From Typha latifolia (lineage: Eukaryota; Streptophyta; Magnoliopsida; Poales; Typhaceae): 64,000 nt of DNA. The stretch spans positions 2,431,209-2,495,208 of the forward strand of contig CM034100.1 in assembly GCA_019914945.1 (NCBI GenBank), given 5' to 3'. The notes under the pieces are model-generated. The model did not search any database. It saw nothing but the letters and a program-made list of their open reading frames with translations, and was not told the DNA's origin. Position 1 is the stretch's first letter. Every line of letters starts with the position of its first letter. Below, piece after piece: positions 37,055 through 48,399 of this stretch. Made by a program: the position numbers and the translations under genes.

Positions 37055-37907
37055 CGTTATACTAACTATAATTTTCAACACCTCTTCTTTTTAATACTAT
37101 ATTTATTCTAAATAAAGCCTTATACATAAGCACTAATTACATATTCTATAAAAACTAATAGCCTGTCATCCATCATCGTGTGTATTAATTATAATAATTA
37201 TTATGGAGAAATTAAAATTTTAAAAGTTAATAGAATACCATGTTGTTTAAGAATATTTGTAAGGTGTTTGTAAGTATAATTGTGTTTATTTAATGAGAAA
37301 GGAGTTTAAACTTAAATGGTATTAATTAAATTAAACGGTGCGTATTGATATTTGAATATAAAAATATTTATAAAATAAAATAATATATTAACTCATAATT
37401 TATCTAAAATCTTAGACTGATAGAGAATGCTAGAAAATGAAGTATGCTGTTTGGTAGTCTATTATCTAATATCCTAAATAAATCTCCTTAAAATTTTCAA
37501 AAGAAGACCGTCAAAATATTAGGAACTATTTATTTATTTATCTAATTTTCTTTTGTGAGAGTTAAAGATAACTCTTCCATATTCTTGGGGACGTTGTTTG
37601 CGGGAGTAATTTAAGGTCGGTTTCATCCTTCCCCCAAAAAGGTGAAAGTGGACTGGAATAGATAGATTGGCATCGATAGGCCGCAATCACTACATCAATT
37701 ATGATGCCACGTGGCCTTCCTGGAAACTAGGTCGGACGATGACGTTGCTACTGCGGCCCTAGTGACGCCATCTGGAGAGCGATTGGTCCCCTCAGCTCGG
37801 CTCGGCTCGGCTCCTACCAACTCCACGTGTTCATCTCTTCGGTATCCTACCTTCAAGCACATCGTTATCGTACGGAAAGATCAAAACAAAAGGGAAGTTT
37901 CCGAGTA

Positions 37908-37934
<27 letters not shown>
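37908..37934. repeat. (AT)n microsatellite
   Basis: About 13 AT units in intergenic DNA. Confidence 0.85.
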
Positions 37935-37941
<7 letters not shown>

Positions 37942-38577
37942 AATTTTATACCAAAGTTTGGGGCATATATTATTATATTGATAATTGCTGGACATCATCG
38001 TCCTTAATTACTATATAGCATTAATTAGGTGAACAGCATTTTGCTCGGAATGATGGTACCGATGGAGCTACTAGTGATAGATACATAACAACTACCACTA
38101 AATTAATTCCAGCTTAAACATATCTTTTATAGGAATATTTTTTATAATCTTATAAACATTGTCTGTCTTACGATATTTATGCTGCATTGTGGACGTCATT
38201 AGTTTAACGCTGTAAATCTATTAAGAGTTGAATTGTTTGTCAAACTAAATGACAGTGGTTGTACATTGATATTGGATAGTAAATACTTATTAAGCTCACA
38301 CTTGTATAGATATCTATGCCAGAGAGGGTCATTATGTAGTTGAAAAATAATATTACCTAGTTAAAAGGTCTCATTGCTTATTCATGAATTTGTATCCTAG
38401 TGGTATTGATTTAATAGAAACACTATTAAATTCTTAATATTGCAGATGAATTAAACGGCTAGAGTTAAGACTCGTTGTAGGTCACTAACCCATTATTAAT
38501 GATCAACTCAGTTACTGGTCTTTGATAGCCAGGACGTGTGCATGAATCCAAGTAGACTATATGATCATTAAATCAAG

Positions 38578-38578
<1 letters not shown>

Positions 38579-38606
<28 letters not shown>
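38579..38606. repeat. (AT)n microsatellite
   Basis: About 13 AT units in intergenic DNA. Confidence 0.85.
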
Positions 38607-38608
<2 letters not shown>

Positions 38609-39072
38609 GTAGGTACTTTGTTTCTTCTATACCTTGATAACTTTCAACATCATCTAGCATAAAATGCAGAGATAAGTAGAAAAATATGTTCATCCAGCTA
38701 GATGATCACTCAACTATATATTATTCATACATCAAGAACTTAGTTTTCTCACATGCATAAGAAATCCTCATTCTTAATTTGATCATTGGATATTGAGGGC
38801 AGTAATCAAGCAAGTTCTACCTAGGATTGGGTCATTAATTACTTAGGCAGTACACTTGTATATATGGCCACCATTGCCAATTGCACCTCAGATTCAAACT
38901 CTCCAAAGAGTACTACTATAACTTCACTTTCAACTTGTGAGAGAAAGATCTCAATACCTATATCTTATCTCTAATTTTTATTATTATAAATAGTTACAGC
39001 ATAGTAATTTATACGAACTAAAAATAAACGACAAACACTAGCTTTAGTTTGAGACACTGAGTTTGATTCTAC

Positions 39073-39078
<6 letters not shown>

Positions 39079-39109
<31 letters not shown>
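39079..39109. repeat. (CT)n microsatellite
   Basis: A pure CT repeat of about 15 units in intergenic DNA, with no gene start nearby. Confidence 0.85.
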
Positions 39110-39111
<2 letters not shown>

Positions 39112-40778
39112 GCTATAAATTATTCATAGTGGAGTGAGACTGCAATAGAAGATTATGGCTTGCACAAAGCCACAGGAAGATACTGACTAGAGACAGGTCA
39201 TGTCAGCTACTGCCTAATGGAACCACTAGTGGGATAAAGCTATCCATCAAATCAAACACCTCTTTCACTCTAATATCAGGTTACTCCAATATAGTGCATG
39301 CATAAACTCATCTAGCCTTAAATACATATAAATTATATTAAAAAAAAGGAGTTTTGGTCCTCGATATAAAATATTTTTATCTGAACTTTTACAGCCAAAC
39401 ACCATTATATAAATAAGATTGATGCTTTTATCTCGGTCAAATATCTCTTTCTGCAAACATACAAAAGCATTGAATGCATGACAAAGACAGTTGAAGTGGA
39501 CTCTTAAGCCTTTGCAATGTTTTTTCCACTCTTTGTCAATAATAGCTTAGAATTTCTGCTCTCCAGCTTTCATTAGCTTGATGCAGAAAGAAGTAATATG
39601 TCATATATGCAACTTCTACTCACTTTCCTCCACCACAAATCCTCCTAGTTAATGTCCAAGTTATAGTGATGTTCTTTAATTATCTATTGAGATCTCATTG
39701 GATTGGATTATATTCTCATATCCATAGACCAATACTTTCAGCCAAAGGATCAGCAAATAATCTATCATGTATCTAGATAAGCTCTAAACGTAATAATAGA
39801 AATAGTCACATATCCAAGTCTTATGAGGTGAATAAAAGTGCAAGGTGATTGAATTATTTGGTGGTTAAACTGCTAGATTAGAAGCAGTCGGTCCATTTTG
39901 ATTTCAATGAGGGGAAACTGATGTTAGTTGTTTCAAAGCTAATTAAAATTGAGCAATTGCAAATGAATATATATATATATATATATACATAAACTTGGAA
40001 GTTATATGTTAGAACTGAAATTGGTCAATATAGATTGCTTATAAAGTAAAGGTTTAATTTGGATGGATATTGGTCAACATTGAGTGGTTCAACCTTGTTT
40101 AGCTTGCCGTATGAATCTTCCACTATTTGCGAATAAGTTCCACTTGCAAATTGATAGAGAATCCTTTAACTCCTAACAGTCTCAATAAAAGGTCAGAACC
40201 CTAACGGACAAACATTGTGTGAAGAGAATCAATTTGAAAATTAACCTGGGAGCTCAAATCTACTCATTTTCTTAGCACGGAGATGACAATTGACCCTTAT
40301 GGCATCTAAAAGTTGTTTTCCAAACCTTCCACATAGAAAAGAAGAAGACCAAAAGAAAAAGAAAAAAAGAGAGAGGATAATGATACAAGTAATAGAATCT
40401 CTAGATCTTCTAGAGAGACAATGTTTGGATACTAAGCCCACAAGATTTGAACATGGACTGGCCTTCTACAGTGACAGTTAGAAGAAGACCAAGCTGCAAT
40501 CTGTTGGCAGATTCAACCCTTCTCCTATTAACAATTCAATGCCTTAATTGTCAAGTCTCATGAAAAGAGAGTGATTCCAAATTCTTCTTTTTCCAATATA
40601 TCTACTCATTTCAACGCCTACTGTTTGCAGGCAACTTGATTCAAAGTTAAAAACACAAATCAGCCACAATTAAACTTGATTCAAAGCTAGAAATTTTTTT
40701 ATAGCATTTTCCTATCAAATATGTGTGTGTGTGTGTGGTATAATACTATATAGTTCTCTTAAGCATGTAACCCATTTT

Positions 40779-40800
40779 GATAAAGCCCATGGGCTTTATC
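40779..40800. promoter_or_regulatory. 22-bp perfect palindrome with site-II-like GCCCA/TGGGC cores
   Basis: GATAAAGCCCATGGGCTTTATC is exactly self-complementary. The cores AGCCCA/TGGGCT match site II (TGGGCY) elements bound by TCP factors. A further AGGCC-TTTT-GGGCCT inverted pair follows at about 40807-40822. Both lie 210-255 bases before the plastid rhodanese gene, a common setting for such elements. Confidence 0.55.
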
Positions 40801-41032
40801 AAACTCAGGCCTTTTGGGCCTAGTAAAGAGCTTTGAAGGGGTGTGAACACAAAATCAAGATTTTCAAGGTCGTAGATGCAAAGTTGGAATTTAGAGAGGT
40901 AGGTATATGTTATTTTACAGGGGTATAAAAGCAAAAAGGCCTTTTTTTTTTTTTTTAGATTCCACTTTCCTCAACAAAATCTTTTCTTGGGAAACAATAG
41001 AGATCTGATAGCTAAAAGATATAGCGAAAGGC

Positions 41033-44000
41033 ATGTTTAGAGCAGTCCACTTCCCCTCCCTCTCTTCTCCCACTTTCTTCTTCTCCAACCTTAGAATTCC
41101 TGCTCTCTCCTCCTTCAATCCCCACTTCCCCAGCTCACTCGCCAAGGCGCCACCTTTGTTTCCCTCTCTCAACTCAACCATCTCTTCGCCATCCTCTTCT
41201 TCTTCCCCTTTCTTGAGGTGGACTCCATCCATGGTGCGCAACCCCAGGCTTCAACGCAAAGGTTGGTGCTTTCCACCCTGAGGAGCCTTCCTGGCCCATA
41301 AATGAGTTACCTTTTTGTTTTTGTGTTTTCTCATACAATTTGGGAGGTTGGAAATTTCTCGGTAATTTTTCTCTGACATTTGGATTTTGCTTTTTAGTTG
41401 ATTTGATTCATGGAACTGCTCCAGGAATCATGTCTGTCGTGATGTTTTGATTGAATTGTTATTCTGTGTATAGTTATGTTTAGTTCTGGAAGTAGTGGAA
41501 GAGAGGGTAAAGAAGTATTAGTTCAGCATTTGCTTGTCGGTGAAGATAATCTTAAGCTTTTGGTGGAACTTCAGCAACGCATCTCAGGAGGTTTGTTTGG
41601 TTAAACATATTATTCCCAGTAAATTTACTTCTTCTGTTTATTATGGCTTTCCATTTCCAATGACATTGCTATGAATGTCCCATTATGTTAATGCAAGTAT
41701 TCAATAATTAAAGGGGCACTAATTTTCTGAAGAAAACTTGCTGGTGTTTAGGCATATAGATATGCCGTCATATATTCAAAGAATATTTTGAAAAGGAAGT
41801 GAGGGCCAACTGAGAAAATGAATATGTTTAGTTCATTAATCTTCTCATTGTCAACATCTATCTATACAAACATTCTGCGACTAGGTCTGTCACTTAAAAC
41901 GGATGGGAGACAAGGTAGAGAGAGTAAATATAGGTGGGAAGCATGAATGTCAGGGAGGAGAGTAAGGGAGGATTAGATTGGGGATAAAATTGCTTTTGGT
42001 GTTTCTTGAGAATATAAAACTTTATCTAAATCCAGTAATGTTACAACCATTTTTGATGCTTGGGACAATGTGCTTTTCATATGGCAGTGGGAGAATTTGC
42101 ATGGAACATATGTCAGGAAGTGCAAAATTAACTTTTTAAAACAGAAATTTCTTGCTGCTGTGTTGTTACTGAGCGCCGACAAGATAACACACCTATATGC
42201 TGCATACATGTTTATAACTAAGTTTTAATAATTACACATGTTTAAATTCATAAAATGATTCTTTTCTCAGGCTGCTCATGCTCATATATATAGGATACTG
42301 ATAAATATCTTACAGATTACTTGATTTTTCCAGAAATTGATTTAAGTGATTTGGCTGTGGAATATTCTATTTGTCCGTCTAAGGAAAATGGTGGTATGCT
42401 TGGGTGGATTCGAAGAGGCCAAACGGTATGTAGCAATTAGTTATTATTCATTATTATAATCCGTACAGAAAAATATAGTGACTATGCTTTCTGGAGTCCA
42501 TTAATCATTTTGTAATATACAAACGACCGTTTAGGCATGGCTTTTTGAGATTTCTTATATCTTTTAAGTTATCACAGGTTTGTTATGTGATTTTGTATAA
42601 TTCCTATTTGTCATATCTTCAGAACAAGTGCCATACTATGTCATAAGTGGTTTAAATCTACAATACATTGTGTTACATTAATGATAAATAGAATGTGGGA
42701 AAAACCAAAGCAACTGACGAGTTAGAATTTCTTGATGAAATCTGATTAGGTGCCAGAATTTGAGGAAGCTGCATTTAGTGCACCTTTGAATAAAGTTGTT
42801 CGTTGCAAGACTAAATTTGGATGGCATCTCTTACAAGTGCTTTCTGAGAGGTAGAGAATCATTGCATTCCTTATTTTGATTGTAAACATTCAAAATCGTC
42901 CACCATGAATATAGTGTCCACCGTGAATCTTTTATCTAATACTCTATAGTACCAGGGAAGAATCCATACTCCAAGATATTGAACCAGAAGAGCTTCACTT
43001 GAAAATGCAAGATCCATGTTTCGTTGAGGAAGCTCAATTGATTGATGTCCGAGAGCCTGAGGAAGTGTAAGCCTTCTTTTCTCATACAGACTGGACCCAA
43101 CTTGACCTTGAATCTGTTATCCTGGCTGTGTCGGTTTACTTTTCTAATAGGAAAAGGTATTCTTTTGAATTTCCCAATCATCCTTTATTCTGCTGTCTTC
43201 ATTGGCAACTTTAAAGTAATACTGCACCACAACTAGAATTTGGTGCATTATCGTTATATCTAATTATACTAAATGTTTTAATGATGCTCAATCTGAAGTG
43301 GAAATTCTCTGTGATTTGAAATGCAAATTCTTATAACATTAAAGTTTGTTTCTACCCCCGAATTATGCTTATCGATTTATGTTTTCTTTTTGCATGGTAG
43401 AGCTCAAGCTTCTCTGCCAGGTTTTAAAGTTCTTCCTCTTCGTCAATTTGGAACATGGGGATCTGTAATAACAGATGAGTTTGATCCTAAGAAGGACACA
43501 TACGTCTTGGTAAGTAGATAATTTCAAAGAAACTTTTCTCAATCTTTTATTTTTCTTTATTATTATTAATGTTACCTCCACTTCATATGGAGAGTAGCAG
43601 GGATTTGGTTAAGCAAAATATTCCTCATCAATCAAACACAGAAGATGACCTTGCTGAATGATCTTTTTTTTTACGTATTATCTTAACTTTCTACCATTTT
43701 TATTCTCCATGGTCTAAGTGGTACAGCAAGTATAATAAGATTTTATTGGAGGTTGGCATGTAATCTACTTGCATCTTTTCATCTGCATCCTGACTATATG
43801 TGTATTGATTCACTTTTACCAGTGTCACCATGGTGTACGATCGATGCAAGTTGCTAAATGGTTGCAAACACAGGTAATACTGTTTTATAAATACTGATTT
43901 TGGATTTCATAAAACCTATATTTCTAAACTTGGGAAGGATCGACAGCCCTACAGTTTTGGGCATGAAAATTCTTTTGAGATTTATGCATCTGTTCAAAAG

Positions 44001-44407
44001 ATGAAGGTAGGATAAAGTAAGTCCATTTCGGTGTTGCGTCCCTTCATTTTCAGAAAATTGTATGCTCTGTGATCAGAGTTAAATATCTCACATGAAAATA
44101 AGCCAAACTGTTGACAAAATCTTGACTTCCATTGACCTGTAATTGGGCGTACAAACCATATAGTTATCAAGAACAAGAAATCTGTACTTTTATGACAGCT
44201 AATATGGATTATAAGATAATTAAACTCTTGCTAGCATTCTGTTGTGGTATGGCATGAAAAAAATAATAATAATGCACAGTATGACTTACCAAATAAACTT
44301 CTTAAGTAATGTTCCTTATCCTGCAGGGATTCAACAGCGTTTTCAATGTATCAGGGGGAATTCACGCATACGCTCTCAAAGCTGATTCCTCCATCCCAAC
44401 ATATTGA
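41033..44407 (+). CDS. STR12: Chloroplast rhodanese-like/PpiC domain protein (STR12 type)
   Basis: This is a fusion of a parvulin-type peptidyl-prolyl isomerase with a rhodanese sulfurtransferase, known in plants as rhodanese-like/PpiC domain protein 12. Its substrate is not known to me. Eight exons (41033-41261, 41474-41590, 42334-42425, 42750-42850, 42956-43066, 43401-43509, 43823-43873, 44327-44407) give 296 aa. Residues 1 to about 65 are a Ser/Pro/Phe-rich, acid-poor transit peptide. The PpiC domain covers about 89-180 (VQHLLVGED, SKENGGMLGWIRRGQ, VRCKTKFGWHLLQV). The rhodanese covers about 200-290 (LIDVREPEEV) with active loop CHHGVR and catalytic Cys254. Exon 5 has two in-frame acceptors six bases apart, and I chose the CAG before GGAAG. 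Confidence 0.95.
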
Positions 44408-45328
44408 ATAGTCTCAATAGGCACAAATTTCCAACTGTATTTTGTTTCTACTACTGCTATCTGATTATATGGTTGATACTAGGTCGCCTATTCAGAGAGA
44501 CAGGACCTGCAAGCCAATAAACTGTTATAGCGATATAATTTTCATTTTCTTCATAAGTATGTCAGGAACAATCCATGTACTTAAAATTTCCTTCATCCTT
44601 TGGCACGATGTGCTAAGAAATATTACATGGATGTTAATTTCAAATGCTTTATATTGATAACAAATTGGTGTTTCTTTTTACCTGCATTGAGGAGCACCAA
44701 TATCCTGGTGATATGTACTAAAAAGATTTTATTTTCTAATGTGTTTGTATATTTGATCTCATTGAAATGATCATAAAGATCCAACTACATCTGAACAGAA
44801 GATAATAATTCATTGATACCATACAAGTTATTGAAACATCCATCAGATTTAAAACAATGAATGTCTTATTAAGCAACTCTGTCAGACACCCTTATATACC
44901 AAGTAAAGAAGAAAAAGTACAGGATTAACTATGAGAATCAAGAGAGCCACCAATTGCATCACAATGGAAAATTTGTTGGCCAGGTGAGACATAAATACTT
45001 AGAAAAATGATAATGATATGATCCATAACTAGCTATTGGCAATTGGCAGTTGGCAATACAACTAGGATTCCTTTTCCTAGGTGAATTGGTATGTTTCCCT
45101 TGACTCACCAGCTCGGATAAATTTCGGCAGTTCTGTTTGTTATCTACCATTAAAATAAGAAATTAGGCAATGCAGCAGTCGTATAAAATCTATGATATCT
45201 GAGAGATTGAAACTAATTTGCAAGCTAACTTTTAGTAGGCAACCCAATGCTCAAACCAAAATCAGACTCTTGAGACAATTGTTGCTCCCACTCGTACTGC
45301 TCAAACAACAAGCCCACATTTTCTCTTC

Positions 45329-45359
<31 letters not shown>

Positions 45360-45862
45360 TCAAATGAGATGATGCAGAAAACACTCAAATCTCTAACCCT
45401 TTGACAAAGTAAAAGGGCAGCGTAAACTGGATATGGACTTCATTAGGTGCAAATATAACATTAACATCTTCAATCGGCTAATTATCAGCGGAGGCTATTG
45501 TGAAAGAGAGACAGAGAGACAATTATCTTCTTCTTCTTCTTCTTCTTCTTCTTCTTCTTTTTTCTACATCTTTTTCTTACGGTTTTAGAAATGCTAACAT
45601 AGCTGCCAATCTGGTTAATATTTTGTATAGAAAGAGACCAAATATTTTTGACGAAAATGCAATAATATTAGCAAGGTGACATTTTGGATAATTTTGGTCT
45701 AATTTAAAAGAACCATAAATAGAAAAAGAAACAGAAAAAAAAAAAAACAAGAGATGAGAGAGAAGTGGGTCTCCATAGAAGATGGGGAGAAAAGTAAACC
45801 CCCACCCTATATCCATTAATTTAGCAGCTCCTTATATACTTGCATGAGGATTCTCCCTCTTC
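44408..45862. other. Intergenic between the rhodanese and NOI genes
   Basis: Rhodanese 3'-UTR at the left and AT-rich DNA in the middle. A T23 tract is at 45336-45358 and a (CTT)n repeat at 45526-45560. No gene was recognised. Confidence 0.6.
45526..45560. repeat. (CTT)n microsatellite
   Basis: About 11 CTT units some 300 bases before the NOI gene. It could lie in the promoter. Confidence 0.85.
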
Positions 45863-47087
45863 ATGAATCCAACCATGGAGAGCCACAAAGAGGTAATTTA
45901 CAAACAAACTAATCGGATTAATTTCGTTTCATTTCTTTGCCGTGCAAACTTCTTCTGTCACTTTATTGGGTTTTTAATCAACTTACAGGTTAACACACAT
46001 TGTTATCCCTTATCATTTTTCATAGGATGTCTATGAAGAAGAATAAAAAAATTCCTCAAAATTTACGTTCAAAATGTGCCAACTTCTTGATCTTTTCTTT
46101 ACTTCCTGTTTGGGTTCATCCCCAGAAAAATGGCTGGAAGTCTGTTCCTCAGTTTGGAGGTTGGGATCAGAAGAGAGGTGCACCGGATTATTCCAGGATC
46201 TTCTCGCGGGTTCGTGCAAATAGGAAGCAGCAGAAGAGAGAAGTGCGGCGATCGACCGTCGGTAATGAAGCAAAAGTCATGGCACATCGGCGACGTGAAG
46301 ATAATCGCGTGACGGTAAATGTTGTCGGCGTTGTTTCTGTTCATCAAATAATTTCATCTTCTATCTACTGCACTGCTTGTGTTAATTTTTTCTTTTCTTT
46401 TTTCATTTCATGCAATATAATACCTCGTAGCTTAACTCTAAATCTCGTTGGGTACTTTTATTTTTTAAACTTGAGTAAAGTAGTTTAAATTGGTTCAGAA
46501 AAATATGATGTTTTACTGTAGATCGGTTTAGCTGTGGCATGAGTATATTTTATGTTAAATTATCAAAATATTCTTTAAAGTAGATGAATAAGAAGAGGAG
46601 AAAGTTAAGACAAAAGATTGAAATGATGGTTGATTTAAGTAATTCTTTTTAAGAGCCTATTTTATGTGTTTGAATATAACACCTAAATTGGTTTGAGCCC
46701 TAAGCAAGAAAGAGAAACTATTTTCTTCTTCATCTCTGAGTATAACACATAATTTACTCATCCATCTCATATGGGCAGGTATGCAAGTCTGAAAGACTTG
46801 AAAACTTTTTCTCATGATACATCCAGTCGATGAGAACTACTGAAAATATTATTGCAACATTGTCAGCAAGACTTGGTTCCTTTCATAAAGATATATAAAT
46901 TCTCTGAGCAAGATATACATATAGCACCATTGCTTATCTTCATACTGCAATGGTAGATGCAGAGCCTCCATTATAAAAACAACAACTTATTGCCTTAATA
47001 GAGATTTTTTTTCTAACTTTTATTTCTCATTTTATGCAGAAAAAACAGAAGTTTCTGAGCTATCTTAACTGCTGTACAATGGCTTGA
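45863..47087 (+). CDS. RIN4-like NOI-domain protein
   Basis: NOI proteins are small membrane-linked relatives of the immune regulator RIN4, and their NOI core is the target of the AvrRpt2 protease in RIN4. Three phase-0 exons (45863-45892, 46126-46314, 47040-47087) give 88 aa. The NOI core VPQFGGWDQKRGAPDYSRIF lies near 16-35. A basic, Arg-rich segment follows, and the end is KFLSYLNCCTMA. The CC pair near the C-terminus is the usual acylation site for membrane anchoring. An in-frame ATG at 45875 gives an alternative start four codons later. The short first and last exons and the 725-base second intron are usual for this family. Confidence 0.9.
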
Positions 47088-48399
47088 TTTGCTAGAATCC
47101 AACTATTTATGCTACTTTCCAGTATCATCCATCAATGCTACTAATTAAGATATGAAACTTTTATATATGAAATATTGGAGATGCATTAGAGATAATTTTA
47201 CTCTGTGCATTTGTATTTTCCAAAACTTAAGCTATTTGTTGTTTGGTTATACTTTTCCTGAATGTAATAAATGGATTATGACAATTACGCTGAATTTATA
47301 TTCCAAGCAGGAGAACAAATTGGTACAAAAACATGCAACCAGGGATTTAACATGGAGTAAATCAACAAGACAAATGACCCATTCTTCTCACCAAAATTCC
47401 AAAAGAAAAAAAATGAAAAATAAGTCATGCAAGGTGAAAAAATGAAGGTGGGAACTATTGAATTCTATCAGAAAAAATCACAGAAACTTTCAGAATTGTT
47501 GAAATCATCTGTGTTTATAGTTTTCAATAATATTTAAGAGGAATTGATATTTACAGAGCAAGGATTACTATTGATCAAAGAATCATAAATAAACTAATTA
47601 TTATACAAAGAGGCTTCTCTACTCAAATAAATCATACGCCGGTATTTGGTTATTATTTTGTAAAGATTGCTCTGCAGATATCATTTCACACATCTATATT
47701 ATGGAAGCACTATTTCAACTTTATAGATCAAATAGGGATTGGATAGCTCCTGCTGTCTCTACTAAAATAAAAAGAAGGCAAAGATCAAATAAGGCATTCT
47801 AAGAAAACGAGGCTCCTACTTGATAAGGCAAGCCCAAACTTGCACATCTGCAATATACTTGGGTCATAGAAACATTAAAACAACAGATTTAAACATTAAT
47901 TTAGATTTTTCAGACAGATATAGTATATTTCTTGTGCTTTACATCTTTTATACGGAGAACAAACACATGATAGCATGATAACTGAAAAACATTCAGCTGA
48001 CTCGATGATCCACATAGGTTAAACATCAAAAATCCAGTTCACGACAACTCAAACCAATCATTTCATTTAAGCAGCAAATATAATTGCAAGAAAGCAAGTC
48101 CTCCAACAGAGTTCCATTAGGGAATGTTAAAAGAGTCCATAACTTAAGATTATTTAGAGATAAAGTATCCTAAGCAGCATCTGATCCCCATTCTCTTCTA
48201 TCAACAGAAGTCAGTATCACAGGTTAGATACTACCTAGAAACCTTCCACTGGCATATGAGCAAAGAGCTCTAGTTACACATATATATACGAAGCACGACC
48301 ACGCACGCACCTACGACTTCAAGTTTTTGATTACTCATCTCTTAGCTTTCTAGGCGAATGACTCATTTGCAGATAGCAGAAAAATCAAACTTTGTTCCC
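47088..48399. other. Convergent intergenic region, 3' ends of NOI and exonuclease genes
   Basis: AT-rich DNA holding two facing 3'-UTRs. A short open frame at 47152-47445 is Lys/Asn-rich and matches nothing I recognise. Confidence 0.6.

Larger units (their letters stand above)
36640..41032. other. Long AT-rich gene-free region between the VQ and rhodanese genes
   Basis: No gene was recognised in 4.4 kb. It contains a 47-bp tandem duplication (36961-37054), AT repeats (37908-37934, 38579-38606, 39968-39987), a CT repeat (39079-39109), a TG repeat (40721-40737) and a G-box-type GCCACGTGGC at 37706-37715. A CTCGG-rich repeat lies near 37793-37812. The right end holds the rhodanese-gene promoter. 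Confidence 0.6.

Noticed and set aside
45336..45358. Reverse-strand retroposon marked by a T23 tract
   Set aside because: The flanking DNA does not match the LINE 3' ends at 3900-5860 and no target duplication was seen.
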